This document shows, piece by piece, positions 1 to 5,507 of a stretch of 8,305 bases of DNA; positions within the stretch are counted from its first letter, which is position 1, and each line of letters begins with the position of its first letter. The position numbers were made by a program, and so were the translations under genes. The DNA comes from Gemmatimonadota bacterium (lineage in GTDB: Bacteria; Gemmatimonadota; Gemmatimonadetes; Gemmatimonadales; Gemmatimonadaceae): positions 1 to 8,305 of the forward strand of contig PLMM01000035.1 in assembly GCA_003142495.1 (NCBI GenBank), in the 5' to 3' direction. The notes beneath the pieces are model-generated. The model was not told the origin of the DNA. It worked only from the letters and a program-made list of their open reading frames with translations, and did no database searches.

Positions 1-543
1 CAGCACGAGGCGCCGCATCCGGCCGCGGCCCATCCGCCCGCCACGCGGGCACCCGCCACGCATCCCGCCACGCATCCCGCCAGCCGACCCGAAGTCGGTG
101 CCGGCCACATCCCTACGCGTGGTCCATCACCGGTACACACGACGCCCCATCCCGCGCCCGCGACCGCTGCACATCCTACCTACAGCGACCGCCCCAATCA
201 CCCCGTTGCGCCGCACGTGCATGTGACCAACAACGTCTGGGTCGGCCACACCAGCGGGCCCAACGACGCGCACTACCATCTCGATCATCCGTGGGCTCAC
301 GGCCACTTCACGGGTCCGATCGGTCCGCAACACGTCTGGCGGCTCGGTGGCGGCGCCCGCGATCGCTTTAACGCGGGCGGCTTCTTCTGGTCCGTGTCTG
401 CATACGACTACGACTACACGAGTGACTGGCTCTGGGACAACGACGACATCGTCATCTACGATGATCCTGATCACATCGGCTGGTACCTCGCGTACAACGT
501 GCGACTCGGCACCTACGTCCACGTGGAGTATCTCGGCAACTGA
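1..543 (+). CDS. His/Pro-rich protein of unknown function, 5' end outside window
   Basis: The frame is open from base 1 to a TGA at 541-543, giving 180 visible residues without the start. An ATG-like entry at 217 is not needed, because the reading is open and protein-like upstream. The first ~70 residues are low-complexity Pro/Ala/His/Thr with a HPAT unit repeated. The remainder is compact, aromatic and acidic (WLWDNDDIVIYDDPDHIGWY, then LGTYVHVEYLG near the end). There are 21 histidines in the 180 residues. The C-terminal part looks like a small conserved hypothetical domain that I have seen only in unnamed proteins. The His-rich segment could bind metal ions or be a flexible extracytoplasmic linker, but no catalytic motif is visible. 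A signal peptide cannot be judged because the N-terminus is missing. It converges on the PP2C gene across a shared terminator region. Confidence 0.75.
   Translation, partial: QHEAPHPAAAHPPATRAPATHPATHPASRPEVGAGHIPTRGPSPVHTTPHPAPATAAHPTYSDRPNHPVAPHVHVTNNVWVGHTSGPNDAHYHLDHPWAHGHFTGPIGPQHVWRLGGGARDRFNAGGFFWSVSAYDYDYTSDWLWDNDDIVIYDDPDHIGWYLAYNVRLGTYVHVEYLGN
52..82 (+). repeat. 12-base tandem repeat coding for HPAT-type unit
   Basis: The unit cccgccacgcat occurs perfectly at 52-63 and 64-75 and is followed by a partial copy at 76-82. A degenerate relative lies at 37-48. The unit length is a multiple of three, so copy-number change would keep the reading frame and simply lengthen or shorten the Pro/Ala/Thr/His linker of the encoded protein. 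Confidence 0.7.
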
Positions 544-564
544 TCCCCGACGCACGATGCGAAA

Positions 565-596
565 AACGCGGGCGTCCGATCGTGGGCGCCCGCGTT
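565..596 (-). terminator. Hairpin terminator for the PP2C gene, possibly bidirectional
   Basis: Arms aacgcgggcg (565-574) and cgcccgcgtt (587-596) are perfectly complementary over 10 bases, with a 12-base loop. An A-run at 562-566 becomes a T5 run just after the hairpin when read on the minus strand, the classical layout of an intrinsic terminator for the gene ending at 660. In the plus direction the hairpin is followed by only two T residues, so termination of the 1-543 gene here would be weaker or factor-assisted. The hairpin lies in the 116-base gap between the two convergent genes. Confidence 0.75.
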
Positions 597-659
597 CGCA
601 TCGCGCCATGATCCCGCACGCCGACGAATCTCGCTACTCAATGTTGCCGCGGACCATGT

Positions 660-1523
660 TCATCCCATGAGCTGCGTTGACTCGCTGGGTGTCGCGCGAC
701 CGACAATGATCGTGATGTTATCCGTGCCTCCACCCTCGAGCGCATCCTGCATCAGCTGCTCGCAGACCTGTTTCGACGACGTCATCGTCGACAGCCGATC
801 GGCGATCTGCGCATCCGAGACGTGCTTGGTGAGACCATCCGTGCACAGCAGATGGACGTTGTTCCAGTCTGCACGCAAGCGCGTGATTACCGGCAGCGAC
901 GCTTCGCCGCCGATCGCGCTGGAGAGCACGTTCTTGAACTGCGAACGCTCGGCGATCTCGCGCGTGAACACACCCTGATCGAGCAGATCCTGCGCGATCG
1001 TCTGGTCGGTAGTGATCTGCGAAAGCTGACCGTCGCGAAAGAGATAATATCTCGAGTCGCCGACCTGGAGGAGATAGTACCACGGCCATACGCCCATCCA
1101 GAGCGTGAGCGTCGTCGCCATGCGAATGCCGTCGCCCTCGTTGGCCGCCTGCTCGAGCACCGCCTCATGCGACTTGAGCGCCGCGCCCTGCAACGCGGGA
1201 ATCATCGAGCCTTCGACGGCGGCGGCGCGATCGTAGCAGTCGAGTGAGCTGACGACGTAGCGCGTTGCGGTCTCGAGCGCAATCGCACTCGCACGTTCAC
1301 CACCCGTCGCGCCGCCGACGCCATCGGCTACCATCGCAATGAATGCGAGACGCTGATCGGCGAGCGGGAGGCGATCGGACTCGGCGAGATTTGTGTCGAT
1401 GATGTTGACCCGCCGATGCACTGACGCGAGGAGAAAGTGATCCTCGTTTTTCTTGCGCACCTTCCCGCGGTCGGAAAGGCCATAGACATCGATCTCTTCA
1501 TCGTGCGGCTTTCGATCTATCAT
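660..1523 (-). CDS. PP2C-type Ser/Thr protein phosphatase
   Basis: This is a complete 287-residue single-domain protein phosphatase of the PPM/PP2C family, which removes phosphate from Ser/Thr using two metal ions, usually Mn or Mg. Family motifs appear in order: SDRGKVRKKNEDHF at residues 17-30, MVADGVGG at 64-71, MATTL at 135-139, QVGDSRYYLFRDGQL at 153-167, LLCTDGLTKHVSD at 225-237 and GGTDNITIIV at 265-274. Likely metal ligands are the acidic pair Glu27/Asp28, Asp67, Asp229 and Asp268. All are present, so the enzyme should be active. There is no signal peptide or membrane segment, so it acts in the cytoplasm. The ATG at 1521-1523 has a GGAGG ribosome site (minus strand, 1529-1533) five bases upstream, which fixes the start. 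No partner Ser/Thr kinase or FHA protein is visible in the window. The gene is divergent from the OmpA-like gene and ends at a hairpin terminator. Confidence 0.95.
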   Translation of the reverse strand: MIDRKPHDEEIDVYGLSDRGKVRKKNEDHFLLASVHRRVNIIDTNLAESDRLPLADQRLAFIAMVADGVGGATGGERASAIALETATRYVVSSLDCYDRAAAVEGSMIPALQGAALKSHEAVLEQAANEGDGIRMATTLTLWMGVWPWYYLLQVGDSRYYLFRDGQLSQITTDQTIAQDLLDQGVFTREIAERSQFKNVLSSAIGGEASLPVITRLRADWNNVHLLCTDGLTKHVSDAQIADRLSTMTSSKQVCEQLMQDALEGGGTDNITIIVGRATPSESTQLMG

Positions 1524-1554
1524 GGCACCCTCCGTCGCATGCGCAACGCGCCGC

Positions 1555-1594
1555 CTTTATTGACGGCCGCATCTGGTGGCGGCCGTCGATAAAG
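1555..1594. promoter_or_regulatory. Long inverted repeat in the divergent control region
   Basis: Arms at 1555-1570 and 1579-1594 are 16 bases each and pair throughout, apart from one T/G position (1561/1588) that would be a wobble pair in RNA. The loop is 8 bases (1571-1578). The core is a G+C-rich palindrome (gacggccgc / gcggccgtc) capped by AT-rich ends (ctttat / ataaag). It lies between the divergent PP2C and OmpA-like starts and ends one base before a TATATT box. It could be an operator dyad, or a hairpin in the PP2C mRNA leader. A terminator role is less likely, because no T-tract follows on either strand. Confidence 0.6.
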
Positions 1595-1595
1595 A

Positions 1596-1601
1596 TATAT
1601 T
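1596..1601 (+). promoter_or_regulatory. Candidate -10 box for the exported-protein operon
   Basis: TATATT at 1596-1601 is the best -10-like hexamer in a locally AT-rich patch of otherwise GC-rich DNA. It lies about 119 bases upstream of the GTG start at 1720. No convincing -35 hexamer lies 16-18 bases upstream. A TTGACG at 1560-1565 is too far away, with a 30-base spacer. The -35 zone falls inside the inverted repeat, which suggests the promoter is activator-dependent or controlled by repression. Confidence 0.3.
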
Positions 1602-1708
1602 CACATTCGAACGGAGCCACTGCGGCTTGGACCATACGACACACGGCGAAGGCGCGCAACGATGCGCCGCCTGCCCGGCTGGACTCCGCCCGTTTCCTTC
1701 CCGGATTC

Positions 1709-1714
1709 AGAGGT
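1709..1714 (+). promoter_or_regulatory. Ribosome binding site that sets the OmpA-like start
   Basis: AGAGGT at 1709-1714 lies five bases before the GTG at 1720-1722. The same frame is open further upstream to an ATG-like entry at 1576, but that extension has no comparable site. It would also place the inverted repeat and the -10 candidate at or inside the coding sequence, and the signal peptide about 50 residues too far in. This site favours the GTG. Confidence 0.6.
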
Positions 1715-1719
1715 ACCTC

Positions 1720-2868
1720 GTGATTCGCCGAGCACGCCGACTTACGCTCGAATCCGGCACGACGGCTCGCCTTCCTGCGCCCGTTGCACTCATTGTGCTG
1801 GTGCTCGCGCACGCGGTATGCGCGCTTCCCCTCGCCGCGCAGAGCTCGCCGCAGATCCCACTCGTCACCGGCCTCACGATCGTCTCGGCGCTTCACTACC
1901 CCGAGGGCGACCGCGAGAACATCGTCACGGTGTCCGACGCATCGAGCGCCGGCGCGCGCTATAGCTGGCGCTTCGAGCACAAGAACGGCACGGCCGGCTC
2001 GAGCCTTCCCGAGCGAGGTGAGTTCCACCGCTTCGTTCGAGCGAGCGATCTCGCGGGCGCGCCGCGCATCGACCAGATCTTCATGAGCAGTGGACCGGAG
2101 GAATCGCCCGGATTCACCGCCTTCTCGATCTCTACCGCGGTCTACAAGCGCCTGCTCACGGACAAGCAGACGCCATTCAGCATTACCGATATCGAGGGCG
2201 GCGGACTCGGCTCATCGCTCGGCGCCCTCGGCAATGTTTTCCAGTCGCGCATCACGGTGCGCGGCACGCTCACGCTCGCATCGCCCAAGGCAGAGGCGAC
2301 GCCGATGCTCGTCAACGGCCAGCGCGTGAGTCTGCAGACGCTGCACTACACCGGCCACTTCGCGTTTCAGGAGCAGAAGGAGACCGTCGACTTCTGGGTC
2401 GTCGCCGACAGCACTCATCCGCTCATCCTCAAGGTCGTGACGGGCTCGGACGTGCTGCAGACGATCCGCATCGACCTCCCGACGAAGGATGCGACAGTGG
2501 AGCGCGAGCTCGCCACATCGTGTCGCGCCGAGCTTCCGGGGATCTACTTCGCATTCAACAGCGCGGCGCTCGACCCGGCATCGGAGCCCGCGCTCGCCGA
2601 AGTGAGCAAACTGCTGGCGAAGCACGCGGACTGGACGTTCGCGATCGAGGGACACACCGACAACATCGGCGGCGACGCGTCGAACCAGACGCTCTCGACG
2701 CATCGCGCGGAGTCCGTGCGCGATGCGCTGACCGCGCGCTATCACATCGCGCCCGCGCGACTCCGCTCCGCCGGCTTCGGCGCGACGCGGCCGCGCGAGC
2801 CGAATACCACCATCGAAGGGCGTGCGCGCAACAGGCGCGTGGAGCTCGTACGCCCGTGCGCAAAATGA
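1720..2868 (+). CDS. Exported OmpA-family peptidoglycan-binding protein
   Basis: From the GTG at 1720 the protein has 382 residues. It begins with an Arg-rich n-region (IRRARR), then a hydrophobic stretch at about residues 20-36, and a signal peptidase I site probably after LAA at 38-40. Residues ~45-260 form a beta-rich domain I cannot name. Residues ~273-379 are an OmpA C-terminal domain with YFAFNSAALD, GHTDNIGGDASNQTLSTHRA and RARNRRVEL. Asp314 and Arg329 stand 15 residues apart, as do the pair known to hold diaminopimelate in OmpA domains, so peptidoglycan binding should be intact. The N-terminal part does not look like the 8-stranded OmpA barrel, so the protein may be periplasmic rather than an integral outer-membrane protein. 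It is the first gene of a close plus-strand series, with 32 bases to the next gene and no terminator between. Confidence 0.88.
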   Translation: MIRRARRLTLESGTTARLPAPVALIVLVLAHAVCALPLAAQSSPQIPLVTGLTIVSALHYPEGDRENIVTVSDASSAGARYSWRFEHKNGTAGSSLPERGEFHRFVRASDLAGAPRIDQIFMSSGPEESPGFTAFSISTAVYKRLLTDKQTPFSITDIEGGGLGSSLGALGNVFQSRITVRGTLTLASPKAEATPMLVNGQRVSLQTLHYTGHFAFQEQKETVDFWVVADSTHPLILKVVTGSDVLQTIRIDLPTKDATVERELATSCRAELPGIYFAFNSAALDPASEPALAEVSKLLAKHADWTFAIEGHTDNIGGDASNQTLSTHRAESVRDALTARYHIAPARLRSAGFGATRPREPNTTIEGRARNRRVELVRPCAK

Positions 2869-2900
2869 TCGCTGGCATTGCCGACACCCGGAGATCCAAC

Positions 2901-3929
2901 ATGTCTCATGCTCTTCGTACGTCCGCGCTCGCGCTCGCATCCGCTGTGCTCTCACTCGGTGCCATCGCCTGCCACAAGGGCGACAAGTCGGCCAGCGGCA
3001 AGGGCGAGGGCTCGCAGTCGGCGTCCGTTCCCACCGTGCAGTACAACAAGGCGCCATGCGATTGGATCACTCGGGCCGAGGTCGAGAAGGTGTTCGGCGA
3101 GCCACTCGTTGGCGATCCGGTGCGCGTGCGGAGCGCGGAGAACCCCGTGCCGCAGCCGGACGGTCGCGGCTGCATGTACGAGATGAAGCAGACGTCGGAC
3201 ATCGTCAAGCGCACGGTGGCGATCGAGATGGAGCTCGACGATGCGGGCGCCATTCAAGCCGGCTTCTCCGGCGTTCCCGACATCCAAGCCGTGTTCAAGG
3301 ACAAGGAGTCGAAGGGCGACTCGATGGTCGATGGTCGCTGGGATTACGTGAGCGGCGTGCCAGGCGGATTGACGATGGCTCGCGAGGGGCGCATCACCGC
3401 GCAGATCTTCGCGTTCGGCGAGAGCGACAAGGGGATGGCGCTCGCGGGTGCGATCATGGACAAGATCGCGGATCAGCCGTTCGCCGAGGATCCCAAGGAT
3501 CTCACTGCGCCACATAGCGATCCGGATCCGTGCTCGCTCATTTCGCGCGCGGAGGCTGAAGCGGTGCTTGGTCCGCTCAAGATGGCGCCCTTTCGCTCGC
3601 GCGAGGGAACGGCGCTCGCGCACGCGAATGGGTCGAGCTGCTCCTACTTCACGGGAAAGCATCGCGTGCTCGTCGTCACGCCGACGTACAGCGGCGGCGC
3701 GATGCAGTTCAAGATGATGGCGGGCGTCGGAAATCTCGTATCGAGCGTGCTCGGCGGCGCGAAGGCGCCTGATACGCTCGACGGAAAGTGGGATCAAATC
3801 ACGACGAGCTCGACGAACACGCTCGTGTTCCTGAAGGGCGATCAGACGGTGGACTTTCAGTTCAAGTCGTCGTCGACGGACTACAATGGCGCGGTGAAGT
3901 TGGCGCAGGTAGCCGCGGCTCGGCTGTGA
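2901..3929 (+). CDS. Lipoprotein with two tandem DUF3558-like repeats
   Basis: This is a 342-residue protein. The ATG at 2901 is preceded by GGAGAT at 2890-2895, five bases upstream. The signal peptide ends in LGAIAC, with Cys24 as probable lipidation site; the lipobox is imperfect because Ala is at -3. A Lys/Gly/Ser linker follows to about residue 43. Two homologous halves follow. Repeat 1 (about 51-196) has APCDWITRAEVEKVFGEP, then GRGCMY at 89-93 and VDGRWDYV at 143-150. Repeat 2 (about 209-340) has DPCSLISRAEAEAVLGPL, then GSSCSYF at 244-250 and LDGKWDQI at 293-300. Each repeat has two cysteines (53/91 and 211/247), probably a disulfide in each. The PCxLl(T/S)xaEaeavlG signature resembles DUF3558-type lipoprotein domains, whose biochemical role is unknown. 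The family link is by motif only. The gene sits between the OmpA-like gene and another lipoprotein gene and is probably co-transcribed with both. Confidence 0.85.
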   Translation: MSHALRTSALALASAVLSLGAIACHKGDKSASGKGEGSQSASVPTVQYNKAPCDWITRAEVEKVFGEPLVGDPVRVRSAENPVPQPDGRGCMYEMKQTSDIVKRTVAIEMELDDAGAIQAGFSGVPDIQAVFKDKESKGDSMVDGRWDYVSGVPGGLTMAREGRITAQIFAFGESDKGMALAGAIMDKIADQPFAEDPKDLTAPHSDPDPCSLISRAEAEAVLGPLKMAPFRSREGTALAHANGSSCSYFTGKHRVLVVTPTYSGGAMQFKMMAGVGNLVSSVLGGAKAPDTLDGKWDQITTSSTNTLVFLKGDQTVDFQFKSSSTDYNGAVKLAQVAAARL

Positions 3930-3934
3930 GCGCG

Positions 3935-5458
3935 ATGGTGGTTCGCCTTCGGTCGCTCAGCGTCGTTGCGCTCTCGGCGACACTCGTGATGTTCGCGTGT
4001 GGCAAGAGCGGCTCGTCGAGCGGCAGCGCGAGCAGTGCGAAGAGCTCCGATCGCGCAAAGGCGACCGGGAGCGTCACGGGACTCACGTATGCGCCGGCAG
4101 TCACGACGATGGAGCGAAAGGAGGGGCTCGGCGCGCTCACGGGAATGAGCACGAATGGCGATCTCTTTCTCTTCGCCGGCAGCAACGCAACCATCGCGGC
4201 TCTCAAGCCTGGATCGGTGCTGCTGATCAAGGGCGTGATGGCGAAGAAGGTGCTCGCCGTCGAGGTGGATGACGGTGACATCGCGGTGCTCACCGAGCCT
4301 GCAGCGATCACCGATGTCATTCAGGATGGTCACCTCAAGTACGACTATCCCGTGCGCTTCGCGGCTGGCGGCGTCTTGAACACGGCGCTCGCGGACGAGC
4401 CTGCAGACGGATGGCTGGCGGGTGATCTCCTGGTAAAGAGCGCCTACGCGGCCGGCGCTCCGGATGCCGCGGAGGCACCGAGCGCCGCGCTCACGAAGAC
4501 ATTTTCGCTGAAGGGGTGGACCGTGGAGGTCACCGGCACCCCGGAGAACGACAGGGTCAAGTTGCGGGTGAAGGCATCGCAAGAGGGGAACGGCTTCAGC
4601 GCGACGATCATCGGCGACGGCTACCTGCAGAACTTCGACGCGGGCGGCGATCTCACCGTCGAGCACGGCAAGGTCGAGCAGCTGGAGATGATCAATCGAA
4701 AGCTCAATGGCACGATGAACTTCACGTGGAGCGTGAAGCTCGACGTTGCCGAGCGCCCCTTTCAAAGCGTGAAGATCGACATCCCGGTGGTCATCAACAT
4801 TCCGCTCGCGCCAGTGCTCGGCGGGCTTCCGTTCTTTCTCGCGATCGATGGAGCTGTGCTCATCAAGCCGGGGTTCGGCGGCGCGGAGGAGATCAGCTAC
4901 GGCGAGTTCCGCATCACCTACGACGGCACACAGCGATTCAAGATCCACGAGGGAACGGTCGATCCCGAGGGAAACGTGAGCGGCACCGTCGAGCTGCTGA
5001 AGTGGGGGAATCTCACGAAGATCGCTCCGGTCGGCCTCGTGGTCGCCTTCGCCGCGCCGAAGATCGAGCTGACGTTCGGCATCACCAAGGCGCTCAAAAC
5101 TCTGAGCGACTTCGACGCGCCCGCGGGCAAGGCGGACAAGGCTTTCGACTTTCTCGGACGCAAGCTTTTCGGCAACGACGCGATGGACAAGCTCAAGGAC
5201 GTGAACATCGAGAAGGCGCTGGACATGATCAAGGGGAACGAAGCGTCCGCATACTTCCAGCTGGTCACATCGTCTGGTACATCCGCCGGAGTGCTCGATT
5301 GGGGTCCGTGTGAGCAGACGGACGTTTACATCTCCGCGATCGTCAATGCCAGCGGGAAGTTCATGGGACAGAGCGTCGGCGAGGCAAACAAGGAGCTCTG
5401 GAAGAAACACATCCATGCGTCACATCCGGCGAACATGAACTGCACGGGGAAAGAGTAG
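3935..5458 (+). CDS. Large lipoprotein of unknown function
   Basis: From the ATG at 3935 the protein has 507 residues. The start is ambiguous: an in-frame GTG at 3926 overlaps the preceding stop as GTGA and would add three residues. Neither has a clear Shine-Dalgarno site, so translation is probably coupled to the upstream gene, whose stop is at 3927-3929. The N-terminus is a short signal with LVMFACGKSG, Cys22 being the likely lipidated residue, then a Ser/Gly/Ala/Lys linker to about 45. The body reads as beta-rich, for example SVLLIKGVMAKKVLAVEVDD at 94-113 and many alternating strands at 190-380. A charged, helix-prone part follows at about 380-435. Two further cysteines, 459 and 503, could form a disulfide near the C-terminus. 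I see no catalytic motif and do not recognise the family. Context suggests a membrane-anchored partner of the neighbouring exported proteins. Confidence 0.85.
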   Translation: MVVRLRSLSVVALSATLVMFACGKSGSSSGSASSAKSSDRAKATGSVTGLTYAPAVTTMERKEGLGALTGMSTNGDLFLFAGSNATIAALKPGSVLLIKGVMAKKVLAVEVDDGDIAVLTEPAAITDVIQDGHLKYDYPVRFAAGGVLNTALADEPADGWLAGDLLVKSAYAAGAPDAAEAPSAALTKTFSLKGWTVEVTGTPENDRVKLRVKASQEGNGFSATIIGDGYLQNFDAGGDLTVEHGKVEQLEMINRKLNGTMNFTWSVKLDVAERPFQSVKIDIPVVINIPLAPVLGGLPFFLAIDGAVLIKPGFGGAEEISYGEFRITYDGTQRFKIHEGTVDPEGNVSGTVELLKWGNLTKIAPVGLVVAFAAPKIELTFGITKALKTLSDFDAPAGKADKAFDFLGRKLFGNDAMDKLKDVNIEKALDMIKGNEASAYFQLVTSSGTSAGVLDWGPCEQTDVYISAIVNASGKFMGQSVGEANKELWKKHIHASHPANMNCTGKE

Positions 5459-5507
5459 CAACGGATTCTTGCGCGCCGAGCGCACTTCCCGCCATCATCC
5501 GTGCACC

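Noticed and set aside
127..609. 160-codon minus-strand frame opposite the His-rich gene
   Set aside because: Val/Arg-rich antisense reading. It runs through the terminator hairpin and has no motif.
1576..1719. N-terminal extension of the OmpA-like gene back to 1576
   Set aside because: It would bury the signal peptide about 50 residues in, begin inside the inverted repeat and include the -10 candidate as coding. The GTG at 1720 has a good ribosome site.
2952..3797. 281-codon minus-strand frame opposite the first lipoprotein gene
   Set aside because: Composition is that of an antisense shadow. The plus-strand reading shows a signal peptide and internal repeats.
3881..5416. 511-codon minus-strand open frame opposite the large lipoprotein gene
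   Set aside because: Its product is Arg/His/Leu-rich without motifs or a signal, as expected for the antisense of a GC-rich gene. The plus frame has a lipobox and good protein character.
5470..5484. Small hairpin (tgcgc / gcgca) between the lipoprotein and DUF885 genes
   Set aside because: The stem is only five bases with no T-tract, too weak to call a terminator.
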